From contig JAYKKI010000074.1 in assembly GCA_039881145.1 (NCBI GenBank), positions 7,260,001 through 7,324,000 of the forward strand: 64,000 bases of DNA, written 5' to 3'. The translations under genes were made by a program, and so were the position numbers. Origin of the DNA: Druceiella hillmani (taxonomy: Eukaryota > Arthropoda > Insecta > Lepidoptera > Hepialidae). Position 1 is the stretch's first letter, and every line of letters starts with the position of its first letter. Under the pieces are notes generated by a model, which worked only from the letters and a program-made list of their open reading frames with translations, was not told the DNA's origin and did no database searches. Below are positions 48,096 to 60,401 of the stretch, piece after piece.

Positions 48096-49410
48096 AGGGT
48101 GTGCTTATTCAGACGTTTTGTAGAAAAATCGTTATCTGTTTATTTAATGGTAGGGCCAATAATAAAAAAAAAATTAAACGTTGCATTATGCTTATTTAAT
48201 GATTAGTCGCCTGTGAATTTATTCCTATTGATTAGGAAATGTGGTAAAATATATAAGACGTGTAGAGGTATGTACATTATAGTGGTTATATAGATAAATT
48301 TAAATAATCGTTAAAAAAAGAAAGGAATGTTCGATGCGACTTACATTTTTTATCATTATTAAATGTACATTTGTATTGTACCCTAATGCACTATGCATTC
48401 GAAGATACTACGGTCATAATATTTGTATCCTAATTGAGACAGAAGCCCTCAGGTTTTTGTTCTTCAATTCATAACTTTTTTTACACAGTCGGGTTTTTTT
48501 GTGAATCGTAGTTATTGTAATTTAAATTGATATACATGTTCTAAATGACTATCAATTTGGATAAAATTTCTGCATCTATGCAGGCCATCCCGTTACGATG
48601 CTGTTTTTAAGACAGGTAGGTGACAAACACAAAGTTGTGTACGAAATAAATTAAAACACCTTTGTGCTGCCATTTTGTTCTCAGACTTATTCAGCGACAT
48701 TGAACACAAGAAACAGTTTGTCTATTACTATTTATATAAAAAATATTAATTCTAACTTTACCATTTTCCATAAACATCATTAAAATAAAAATATTTTCCA
48801 TTTTTATAGTAGTTTGGTAAAATGGCAAATTCTAACATATAGTAGAAAATTATTTTGTAAAATTTGTATTCACACTTTTTGATACGGCGTCTACTTTGCA
48901 AAACACGAGTCACCTAAGCGTTATGCAGTGTACCCCGCTTTTACAATGTTTAACCGAATATGTTACAGTGCAGACAAAATATCGGGATTATAACATTTAG
49001 TGAGTACTTCAGTACAAAACCATTTCAGTTAACTTGTTTTAATCAATTGAAAAAATATAGGTAATCACATTATTTAACCGACACCTGTGAAAGGCAATAA
49101 ATTCGTATTTGTATTGTGAAAAATAATATCGATATTTGTTAATACTTTAATAGGAATACTATTCACCCTTCAATGTTCAACCCTTCAATTGTATATGTAT
49201 CTAAGCGCCAAGATAAATATAAATTTCAAACTCAACATTTTTGAAGTAAAACTTCTTTTCGCACGCTTGACTTGGGGAGTAAGCTGGTGAATGCGTCACG
49301 AGAGCGTTACGAAAAGTGTGACCGGGCGAGGCGAACAGAAGTTGAGAGGGAGATATAACTTAATGAAGACAGAAAGAGAGAGAGAGTTTCGTTTCGTATA
49401 TTACAGGGAG
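48096..49410. other. AT-rich spacer, no gene seen
   Basis: No tandem or inverted repeat of note and no coding frame. CCCTTCAAT is duplicated near 49,167-49,190. Confidence 0.45.
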
Positions 49411-49414
49411 AAAG

Positions 49415-49575
49415 GTGCGAGCACACATTTTCTTTCTCTCTTTCTCCCATAACCAGTTATGTTTCGTATATCTAAGACACGGTGCAAGCCTATTGTCTGT
49501 ATCACATTGTAGGAGCAAGAGAGAGCAGTGCGCGCGCACATTTTCTTTCTCTCTTCCTCTCATAGCCAGTGCATG

Positions 49576-49577
<2 letters not shown>
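49415..49577. repeat. About 45-bp direct duplication plus purine-rich tract
   Basis: CACATTTTCTTTCTCTCTTT and CTCCCATAACCAGT at 49,434 recur as CACATTTTCTTTCTCTCTTC and CTCTCATAGCCAGT at 49,537 (offset about 103). The phrase GTTTCGTATAT also occurs twice. A GA-rich tract precedes it at about 49,374-49,388. Confidence 0.85.

Positions 49578-49637
<60 letters not shown>
49578..49637. repeat. (TA)n microsatellite
   Basis: About 29 uninterrupted TA units. It gives an IYIYIY run in the 115-codon minus frame, which is therefore not a gene. Confidence 0.98.
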
Positions 49638-49640
<3 letters not shown>

Positions 49641-50193
49641 AATTTACTAGCGTTACGCGAATGGTGATTTTTAGATTATTTTGTAATTTCATATCGTTCT
49701 TGAACAATTTTATTAAATATTCTACGTTTAAAGTGAATAAAATTGTAAATTCATTTTAAAGTTCGTATTTTGTGAATTTGAAGTTTCACTTTAGTCATGT
49801 GGTCTAAAGCACACTCGTTTTTTTTAATTTAAATATTTTATTTGTTTGCAGATATATTCTTTCATTACATGATTGCAAAATGGTGTGTGTACTAATATAT
49901 TTCGGTAAAATTCTATTGAATATACCTTGTGCCTAAGGTTAAAGTCAATTTACACAATATTAATTAAGTTCTTCGCAAAACGACGTAAATTTTGTACAAG
50001 ATTTTACTTTAAAAATTGTCCTTCTAGTACCTCGAAAATTTCAAATTGTATTGTTCAGTATTTAAATGCAAATACGTTTTCAGAGGAGACGTTTTTATTC
50101 AAATCATTTAAAGTTATGGAGGGAAAGATATTTTGATACAACAAATGGTAAATTACAGTCTGGGCATCAGTTACGGCTCATGTAGTATATATT

Positions 50194-50315
50194 GATGAAT
50201 ATCAGTTAAGATTGATCATGACGATTAGCAGAGAATGTCAGTTAAGATGAATATCAGTTAAGATTGATCATGACGATTAGCAGAGAATGTCAGTTAAGAT
50301 GAATATCAGTTAAGG
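50194..50315. repeat. 52-bp tandem repeat, 2.3 copies
   Basis: GATGAATATCAGTTAAGATT plus GATCATGACGATTAGCAGAG and AATGTCAGTTAA starts at 50,194, 50,246 and 50,298 (partial). The first two copies are identical. Confidence 0.97.
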
Positions 50316-50723
50316 TCATAAAGAAGAAAGTTTTTACGCCAAAATAGTCTACCTGGGATAAAATCTCACCAGGTTGGCTATCGCGGTGCGTTTAGGGCGA
50401 CAGAGATGTAATGTTTAGGTATATTCCATAAGTTTTCATGTTAATAAAATATAAAGGCTGTAGCTTCAGGAGTCTGGAATATGGCATGAAAAAAGATATA
50501 AGGATGTGTGTGTCGTGATTCATTATAATATTGAGAATTTGTAACAGAAAATGCTTCCAAATGCTTCCAAAATTTTGAGTATTGGAATACCTCAATATTA
50601 AAAGTCTTGATAAATATCTTACAGAGGCGGAATACTATGCTATGTTTGACTAATCCGTGTTATAATCGGTGTAACTTTTTTTAGATTTCTTTATTATTCA
50701 TGAATTACTTTTATTTTAATTCG

Positions 50724-50827
50724 TTACTTAGATAATGAATATATTTGGCGTTAATTTTGTGAAAATTCATTATCTAAATAATAGTAAAACTACATCACGT
50801 AGTTTAATTTCATTGTTTTTACTTAGA
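50724..50827 (+). mobile_element. FB-A foldback element, copy D (short form)
   Basis: Core about 50,733-50,818. The leader GAATATATTTGGCGTTAATT is followed directly by the last part of the 3' arm (CTACATCACGTAGTTTAATT). The left arm and centre of the hairpin are missing. TTACTTAGA lies on both sides (50,724-50,732 and 50,819-50,827), a 9-bp target-site duplication. The leader here also forms its own small inverted repeat (GATAATGAAT ... ATTCATTATC). A 62-codon frame across it is chance. Confidence 0.82.
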
Positions 50828-50829
50828 AT

Positions 50830-52020
50830 GTTTTTCAATGTTTCTTTTATTTCTATACTTTTTTATTTCTTTTTTTCTCTGCTATTTTTCTTACTTGAAA
50901 CAAATAATACTACTGTAATATAAATATATGACTTTTTCTTTAAAAATAACATTTTGCAACCGTTTTATTCATAATTAATGAATTTGACAAGACTTAGATT
51001 TACAAATAGGTTTATAAGGATTGCAGAACATTTGACTGTAACGGGCAGATCTTAATCAAACCGATTATGAAGAGATTGCTATCTATAGAGATGTATTAAA
51101 ACACCTTTGAAAAAATCATCAAAAAAATGATAACGTAATTTATTTACTAACTTTGTTCTCCGTGCTCTTTCCTGGTAAACAATTTGAAATCAATGTTCTA
51201 ACCCTATTTTTATGTATATGTTCCCGGAATGGTTAACTTCAAGATATCTTTATATAAAACTGTTTAATTTTACGATTTAAGACTCGATAATCTTAATATG
51301 GAGACACGCTTTTTGTATCAAATCTATTTTTTTAAGATAACTAAAATTTTAATCTGGTTATTCTTAACATTTCATCCAGCACACAAGACTTTATTCGATT
51401 TGAATTACAAGTTTTAAATTATGAGGTTCGGTTTATTGTTAATTGATTTACTTTTTAAACTTAAATTTATAATTCTTACAAAAGTTTACATATTAATTAA
51501 AAATAATGCTGAAATAAAAACAAAAATAAACATTACGTTACTAACGACTAACTGAAACTCGTGCAAGCAAAATCCATAAATCCTCGCCTAGCTGGAAACT
51601 GATGACGTTCTTTAATAATAAATTTTCTCTGTACTAAGTATTTCTACTACCTTACTCCTAACCACATCTTGTCCAATCTTTAAATGGAACTCCTTAGACG
51701 TCTATAATGTCTCAATACTAATTGTTTATTTTATCGCTGAATTGAAGTAAAAAAAAATATTTTTCCGAATCACTTTCAAATCTTTTTCGTCACAAGAAGT
51801 ATTTGTGTTCGGAAAAGATACAAATAATGGAATCATCGTTGAACTCTCTGGAGAAGAAGTCACTTAATTCATGTATGTCATAATACAAACAAATTTATAA
51901 AGTACACTACACAATTTCCCACCTATTTATGCTTTTATTTATACAAGTCTTAATAAACAACAAAACAAATCATAATAAATACGAACCCAGATGTGATGAA
52001 ACTTTTGTGACTGAAGTTTA
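50830..52020. other. AT-rich spacer, no feature seen
   Basis: No open frame of note, tandem repeat or strong inverted repeat. Confidence 0.45.
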
Positions 52021-52024
52021 ATTA

Positions 52025-52265
52025 ACTAACCTCCGATTCAAATGCCATTCTCACGGGAAACACAACGAATATAACGCTGTTTCGCCAAATTCACTCCGGG
52101 GTCAAAATAAGTACTTGCTTCGCGCTTCATTACAAAATTGACTCGAGATTTAACCCTTGACCCTCCACCCGCTCTCAAAGTCGAACTCCCCTCCCCCTTC
52201 TAATTTGCATGACGCCACCGGGACATTGTCTGCGTCTTCATTTAAACCTTTGCAACCGGTACAAC
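52025..52265. other. GC-rich island (candidate cis-regulatory)
   Basis: Contains an exact POU octamer ATTTGCAT (52,203-52,210), GGGGTCAAAATAAG and CCCTTGACCCTCCACCCGC (nuclear-receptor-like half sites in both orientations), and CGGGACATTG. No coding frame. Confidence 0.3.
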
Positions 52266-53735
52266 CTACACGAAGAATGTCGATTTAGACAAAATATAGT
52301 TTGAAATCGGAAAACAAAGGTTACTCATTTCGATTGAAATTCTTCATTTTATATGAAAAATTGTTCATTTTAGGGTAAATTCTGCATCTATAGGAGCGAA
52401 GATAATAAAGCTGTGAATATTTAGTACGGCAGTTTTTGCAAAGTTTTAACAGGGCTGTGAAAAATCATTCCTAGGACCTCATGAGCAGATGGGAGAATTT
52501 AATATATCAGGATGTTGGAGAAACCGACCTACGAAAGCCGAGATTCGATTGTTTAGTTTTCACATTGTATCAATAAAGTCAGATCTTATATAACATTGTT
52601 ATACAAAATTTAAAACGCTTGTTTTATACGTAAGTAAACGAACGATAAAAAGTCAACCTACCTATTTGCGAATATTAGCAATGACAAAAATACATCTCAC
52701 AAAAACATTTCGTGCTAATCCATGATCGGAATACGGTACTTGACTCATTCTAAATTTTGATATTTTTCATACAATATTGTGAAATATAAGTCTAAAAAAA
52801 ACCAGTCTTGAAAAAAATTCAAAAATAGATTGAAAAATATTCCAGTTATAGGCTTCTAAATTTGAAGATACGGATAGAGTTGGGTATATCCCTGTCTCTT
52901 TTCCTCTTGTAGAATATAATGAGCAATATTGAAAATGACCTCACAACACAGTATTGCCGTCCTTATCTAAAGGTTAAATTTAAACTTTTATAACTCGATC
53001 AATTTTTAAGATCATTAAAAATTTTTTTCACTCTTCATCAGCTTGTACCTTGAAATTATGATTAATGAAATTAAAAAAAAATTAGTCAAATACCCAATTA
53101 TTTTAATTTTTTTTGTATATTTCTTATTTACGTGTCTTTGCATATGTACCTATTTTTGCCACTCCATATTTTACAATCATTCCCTTACCCTTTAACTCTT
53201 TCCAAATAATCATAAATTAATATCGATAAAACCTTATTTTTAAAAAAATTATTTAACAATAATTAATACTCAGTAGTATTTTAATTGGAATAATTATAAA
53301 TTGTTATATAAAAATATTGACTTGAATTCAAAGTTTAAATTGTTTTGCATTATTGTATAAATATAATGTTTAATTTAAAATAGACAAGTCATCAAGAGAA
53401 ATTATTTTGTGTAATTTCTCCATAAACGCGACTTTTTTTCAATCTTTTTTTTCTTAATTTTTTTTAAATTCATTTCATGTTAATAATATTAAATAACTGA
53501 ACCGTAAATTGCAAATTATATTATTGTTAGATATTTTTAATTATTTTATTTTTATATTCTTAGTTTTGTATTTTATAACTACCTTTATTTTTTCCATTTC
53601 TATTCTTTATCTAACATCATCTGCCAAAACACATATATGAAAATTATTTTAAATTATCTCATTCCCATTCCAAAAAATATAGCATACATATGAACCACAC
53701 GACACCTAAAAACACAAATCGTTAACCCACTAACC
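52266..53735. other. AT-rich spacer, no gene seen
   Basis: Strongly AT-rich, especially 53,000-53,650. Nothing recognised. Confidence 0.45.
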
Positions 53736-53739
53736 GTTA

Positions 53740-53930
53740 AAGGGTTGACGACACTGTCGCCTATAGATAAGCTTACCTATGATTAATGGTCGCTAATCAG
53801 CGGGACGTCAAGGCTGTCATCGTCGTCTTTGTAAGAAATTTAAAGGAAAGTAATCTGTTTGATTAGACCCAAGCTCCGGTGACGTCGTTACGATTTGCAG
53901 GGTGCGCAGTAATTCGCTAGAAAGAGGTGT
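53740..53930. other. Moderately GC-rich block (candidate cis-regulatory)
   Basis: Clustered homeodomain-type cores: GATTAATGG, GCTAATCAGC and AGTAATCTGTTTGATTAGAC. The last is a spaced inverted pair of TAATC, a K50 (Otd/Bcd-like) core. GGTGACGTCGTTACG lies at the 3' side. Inference from motif reading only. Confidence 0.3.
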
Positions 53931-54587
53931 GGTTGTACTCTAATTCTTTTCTGTGTATAATATTATACTGAGTGGTTAAAAATAATCTAATCATTATTAA
54001 TAATTCCGTGATTTTTCATGATCGTGAATTTTAAAGACAACTCTATGTCATACACGATCCGCGAATTCCATTAAAGAATTTTATAATTGACATTATTTCT
54101 TGAAACCCATAACAAAAATTACACCATAATAATTTCTTCTGGTCTTAGTTTTTATTTTGATTTAAGTTTTTTTCATAACCATAAATAAATCATTAATATA
54201 TACTTCATTTTCAGCAATTTTATCAAAGCGATATTACTGATCAAAATATATGTGTTTCTAAAGTCATGTTAAATTTTATTGTTTGATATCTAATATGATT
54301 TTTCAGGAAAAAATATTTGTCATTTTAGTTGTTTCTCATTTCCGAAAGTATATCGTATTTTTTTTAAAGTTTGGTGATCTGAAGCTTAGCAAAAGTAGTT
54401 TTTTTTTGTATACAGACAAATACAAACTCTTCGCAAAAATACCCTTTATTTAATTACACCTTTAAAAATACAACTAACAATATAACTTACTTGGTTATAC
54501 ACGGTACATGCGGTATTATAAATATATATTTTTATATATAATCTGTATGAAATGCCAAAATATAGACTACCATTGACTCCACAGCAC

Positions 54588-54629
54588 AATCTCACATATC
54601 ACAGTATAATTGATGTGATATGTGAGATT
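54588..54629. repeat. Perfect hairpin, 16-bp arms, 10-nt loop
   Basis: AATCTCACATATCACA and its exact reverse complement TGTGATATGTGAGATT, loop GTATAATTGA. Surroundings 53,931-54,587 and 54,630-58,087 are AT-rich with chance frames (69 and 83 codons) and nothing else seen. Confidence 0.95.
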
Positions 54630-57600
54630 TATTTGAAGTAACATTATATGCACCCTAACGACAGCTAAAATTATGGTGACCTCCAACGGTATAACATATT
54701 TCATTTTACGAAGTGCTGTACCAGAATTTATAGCAATGCAACGCTCTATCATCGTATTTACCTGCAATTCAATCAAAATGACGTAAATTTGTATATAAAA
54801 AATGGATATATATCTGTATAAAAGTTACGTGTAAATGGATTATTGAAAACGCATTATCTTTCTGAACACCTGAATCTATCTGTATCTCAATACACAATGA
54901 AATATCTGCATGTATATTTTTATATTTTTGAGTTTTTAGACTTTAATTAAGATGAATAAAAAACAATATAATAAAACAATACATTTAGTAGAATTTCAAT
55001 GTGTTCATGTACGAGTGAAATTTTAACCCTTCTTAATTCTTTTTCAAAAATTCCATTTAAAAATACACTTATAATTCCAAGAAACTATAACAAACAACTT
55101 CATATAACACTTCTTAAAATTTCTAGAGCTACGCAATCAGGATACCATCAAAACAAAAACTTAAATATATTAAATTTAATTGAAAACTATTATATTACTT
55201 GTTTTGATATTCTTGTCTTAAAAACATTAATTAATCGGAATGTATACTAAACCCAGTATAATAGTATGAAGTAATTCAAAGAAAAATAATAAAGGACTAC
55301 AAAATAAAGTCGTAAATACATATATTTGACAATAATGTGATGGAAAAGTGGTACCGCTGTAAACACCAAAATAACAATTTTGATTCAGTCTGGCCAGTTA
55401 GAATGTCTGAATGGTGGACGATTATAAAATGTTATATTTCGAAAATGCGAGTGATTCAAATTAGAAAATCATTCTTAGTTTTCTACTTGTCATCACTGAC
55501 TCGATCGAGCTGAGAAAGAGCGCAACAATATTATTTCAACGAACCTTTAACTTTATTCAAGCATGGTGCAGAAATAGAATTTGAATAGTGTGTCGGCGTC
55601 ATGTAATCGTCGTTTCATCAATTTAAGACGCATGTAATGAATTGGTAATTTAGACATACGACATAATTCTTTGTACTTCTCAACATAAATAAGGCTAGAA
55701 ACTGAGTGTAGCTCGCATATTTATATAACATTATCAGCAGCAGACAGTAAAAATGAACGGGAATCTATGTAAATATCATAATTCCAATTCTTAAAGGACA
55801 ATATTACCCTGTGAAGCCTTTTCTATCAATACTCAATAACACTGTAGAACTTAATTCTGGATTCCGGATTAATGATACCTGTAAATGTTACTAAGTAGTT
55901 AACATTGTTAAAGTGTAAGTATAAACCTTTCAAGAGAAGTCAGATTTCCTTGTTTTCTTTCTAACTACTATTTATGTTCTACACTCATACTAGATGATGC
56001 TTTTAAAAAAAAGAACATTTCATTCCCTAATCACATCCACACCTCGAATCACCTGAACTATAGTTTCATTAAGCACATCAGAGTTAATAGATTGGCCTCT
56101 GGTACTTAGGCACATCTTGCACGCTGTTTCTTGACATTACTCTATGATCGCTGATAAATTCTTAAGAGCCAAAATTAAATTAAAATAACAAACCTATCTG
56201 CTCACTTCCAATAGCGTATTAGTTGAAGATAGCAATTTTTTTTTAAATTTGATATATGTCGACAAAAGTATACTAGAGTAAAAGCATGTGCTAAGATAAT
56301 ATAAATAAAACCATAAAATAAAAAAGTTGCATTTGTTACGTAAACTATGTTAAAGTAGAACTAAAATTACTAAGCTAAATTTATTTTTTAAAATTATTAA
56401 GCTAAAGTATTTTTTCGTACAAGTACGTCCGGAGCCTCCTTTATTGTACGTATTTATTCTCGTATATATCGTAATAATTTGAGCGTACCCTATCTAAGCA
56501 AACTAGTAATATTTTTACAAGAATATATTTAAATAGATTTCTTTTCATCAAGAACCCCTAAGTATAGAGGTTAATACACATTTCATCGAAATAGTAACGA
56601 TCGTTTTACACATAAGTAAATACAGAATCTCGTATAACACAAATGAAAAATAATTGAGTAGAAATGGGATCTTTGAAATTTGCGTGTATTAATTACGAGT
56701 ATATCAATGGTAATATAGATAAATAAGGAAATTGTGACTAAGGTTATAGTGATTCGTAAAGACGGGAAATATCTATGATACTATGGAAAAAAAAATAAAT
56801 AAGACCATTATTACGCTATATTCATTAATGGTTTTTCATATACTTTTCTCAAAGATTTCATTTTCGCTTTAGTGACTTTATTCCAACAATACCTATAAAA
56901 TACTCCTTTACCCAATTCTCGATTCAAGTACCTCATCAATATAACCACGATTGTAGGGCATGTTTTACGGTGACTGAATAATTTTTTTTCTGAATATTAC
57001 TTTTCTACTGAAAGACCTATAGAAACGGAAGTAGTTGTAATTAGAAAAGTAATCACATATTAAATATCCAAATATATCACTATTAAAGGCCCCCGCACAG
57101 TTAATGCATATCCAAAATTAGAACTTCCGGAAAACTTCGGGCTGTATTTTAAATCATATAATAATGAAATCAAATAAGTTTACTCAATCTTATCAACTTA
57201 TTAGGTTCTTTAAATTTAACATTTTTGCCATTATTGTGTATAATAATTTAAATGAAACCGAACTGATCTTGTTTGAGACTGAATAGGAGCGAAAAGTAAA
57301 AAAAAATATTACTTGTACTGAGATTAAAGCAAAATTGTTTAATTAATTGAAGAAAATTTCTTGGATAACGATATGACAATAACTAGGTTATAGATATATA
57401 GACTTGATACCTTTTAAAAAAGGGAATGGCTGTTTATTTAGTTTCGCCTATTAGTTTTTTTCGAAATGCGCATAATGATGCACGCTTGAACTGGGAATAA
57501 GAAAATTATTTATAGCTCGGTGTTTAATTTTAAAGCAGTTTTTACATACCAGTCACTTACAATAAATTTATAGTAGTTATATAGTATATGTTAAAGTAAT

Positions 57601-58087
57601 TTCTAGTAAATATGAAAAATTAATTTGAATTGAAAGTTTATTTAGTTATAACTGGATTGGACCTGGATTGTTGCTTTTTGAATCAATAAGATAGTTCCTA
57701 AATACCAAAATACTCTGAGCAAAAGATTAGCCTTGAAATGATCACAAGCATAAGGCAAATTTGTAAAAAGATTCAAAGAATACTCATGTTAAATTAGATT
57801 TAATAAAAAGTGTTGTTAGTGATGTACAAAATTGGGATTATTATCTAGGACAATAATACCCAAGATGAAGTAAAACGAATATTAAGGAAAGAATTTGAAT
57901 TTTGCTTTCACTTAAAATGCCATTAAACTCCGACAGCACTTTAGTTAAGAAAATGAAAAATACTGGATTGACTTTCGACTTGATGTTACTAACACCATGC
58001 ACAAAAGAAGCTGGAAACGACTTTCAGTTTATCGAATACATGTCGCTATAATTAGAAAATATAAATTATAATATGAACTTGAAATAA

Positions 58088-58321
58088 TTCCAACAACAGC
58101 TAAGGATATTTCTAGAATATAAAAACACTCTCAGGAATGGTCACCCTTCAGTGCTGGCAGATTATTTCTGGATGTTAATAAGATTCATACAAGATTTGAT
58201 ATATAAGGGAGCGGTAAAAAAACTCTACCTACGTTCCTCAAAGCCATACTATTGCAATATTAACATAAAAAATTTAATAAAACGCTTTACCATTTTTTTC
58301 ACTTCACAAATTTTCGTTTAA
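58088..58321 (+). other. Open stretch of unknown origin, possible transposon relic
   Basis: A 77-codon stretch without an early Met is open between stops at 58,085 and 58,319. It includes FLEYKNTLRNGHPSVLADYF, followed by WMLIR. LADYxWxLxR reminds me of short C-terminal stretches in some insect transposon proteins, but I cannot name a family. The preceding 57,900-58,060 has a separate open stretch in another frame. Most likely a relic or chance. Confidence 0.15.
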
Positions 58322-60187
58322 CATTTCAAAATCTATGAAAAAAATAGCCAAATTTTGGATTTAGTTGACAAAATATTGAATCAAAACTTATGGTCCAGTG
58401 TAGTTAATCTATAACATAAAATGTTCGTTCGCATGAATTTGAGCAATTTGGCCTGCAATGAGAAGCCATCTATATACCTATATACCAATGTAATATAAAA
58501 GGTGTATTTAACTATACTTTCTTATATATGTAAAAATGGTAAAAAATCACTATTTTTACCTAAACTCACAAGCGAAAAATAAGTTTTCGGATAATAACTA
58601 ACAAGTAAGATGAAACAAAAACGGAGTGAAAGATACTAATATAAACAATATTTAATTATTTTGATTTCTCCGATAGTTTAAACAATAATATTAATAATTT
58701 AAAAACTTTATTTTTTGTAAAAAAAATAATTTTTCACCAGGTTACTTTAGAGTGATCATTTCAAAAAAATTACCAATTATCACTTACTTAGATATTATAA
58801 TTACAAAGTGAAGTTTTCATTATGTATTTTTCTGTTAAATAATGGTTTTTGTAAAATATCAGTGGACACGAAAACCAATTGGAAACACATTACTCATCAA
58901 CTAAATTGCAAAATTTTCCATATGTTCATGTTTAAATTGAATTCATCGTTTGATTGACAATTCATATCAATTAATGTATACTTGAACGGGTTCAGTCAGG
59001 CTTAACCCTTATGGACACACCAGAGACTTTAAGACCAACACGTTGGATTGGTTTCACCTTTCTTGTGCGAGTTAATATATTTTTAAAAAAATATTGAAAT
59101 AAAAAAAACTTTTGCTGAAACGCGCACTTGTTCATATAGTACAGTTCATTTCCTACACCCAGGAAAGTGTATTTCACAGTAGAAATACTATATAAATTCG
59201 AATTATTTTCATCTGTCATAACTTTTTGCAGCGGTTTTATATAATTAAATGTTAAATGTCAATATAAAATTGAATTATATCGAACAATCGGAAAAGTATC
59301 ATTATATAAATATAATTATGAGTTAAAAATAATTGGTATAATTTAAAATTATACACCGAACACGCACAAATGGTAAAAATCAAAAACGTACAGATAAATA
59401 AAAGATATATAAATTAATTTTCTTTGGTACATTTTTCGATCTAGTTTCAATTAAGCCTACCTAGAGTAATTAAACCTTTTGAACTTATTGAAACGTACAA
59501 GAATTGAAGGTTTTAATCGATCCAACGATGAATTTTGCCTAAATATGAAAAAAATGTTACATATACAATTTAGTAACTAATATGTTTTCGGTTAGTTTTC
59601 ATATTCACTGATATTTTGTAATAGAACAATAAATAATAAAAGACAAACAAAAAAAATCACATAAAAACTTTTTTGAAAACGATCAATGGAAATCAGTTTC
59701 TGACTTTTTTAAACATTTCGGACTTTTTTAAAATCAATCTGGAAAACACTTTTCACTATAGCACTTATAATATTAACTTAAATCACTAATTAATTTAGAA
59801 ATTCGGAACTATATCGAAATTTAAATAAGATTAATTTTAATAAGATATTAACTTTAAAAGATATTCTGTAAATAATTTACGAATTTAATTTACTTTGTTT
59901 ACGTTTTTAAAGCATTTCTGATTTTTTTGAAAACGAAAACTAGTTTTATAACAATTCAACTATTTCCGAAACTCATCAAAATTTACAATTTTCTGTATGA
60001 TAATTTTACCACGATTTTCCACATGATCTTCTTGGTAATATGTACTTTTAGCACTTAATATTAATTCTTATTAATTGTCTAATAAATCTTGACAAAAGTA
60101 GAACATTAGTTTTGTCAATATAAATAATGTGGAAATAGTATATAAGGGGAATAAAAAAATTTCAAATTAACTTACTAATGCCAAATT
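58322..60187. other. AT-rich spacer, no gene seen
   Basis: Chance minus-strand frame of 75 codons at 58,992-59,219. No repeats of note. Confidence 0.45.
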
Positions 60188-60401
60188 AATTAACTTAATA
60201 AACAATTAAATGAAACTACGTGATGTAGTATTATTTCTACTTTCTTTAAGTTCTTTACAACGACCTAGGTTTCGTTGTATTACAACACACAGTGGCTATT
60301 AGCAAAGATTATTTGCTTTATTTTATTTACTTATAATTTCATTTAATTGTGAATAATGCATTTCTACAAAATTAACGCCAAATATATTCAATTACTTAAT
60401 A
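60188..60401 (-). mobile_element. FB-A foldback element, copy E
   Basis: Element 60,201-60,389, inverted relative to the other copies. In its own 5'-3' sense (minus strand) it starts GAATATATTTGGCGTTAATT, TTGTAGAAATGCATTATTCA and runs to CTACATCACGTAGTTTCATT and TAATTGTT. The 5' arm has lost most of its inner part, so the hairpin pairs only over the outer ATTAAATGAAAyTA region, while the 3' arm is complete. Flanks: AATTAACTTAATA (60,188-60,200) and AATTACTTAATA (60,390-60,401), a 12-13 bp target-site duplication with one indel. Confidence 0.88.

Noticed and set aside
49360..49707. 115-codon minus-strand open frame
   Set aside because: It contains an IYIYIY run from a TA microsatellite and a duplicated TTTCTTTCTC tract.
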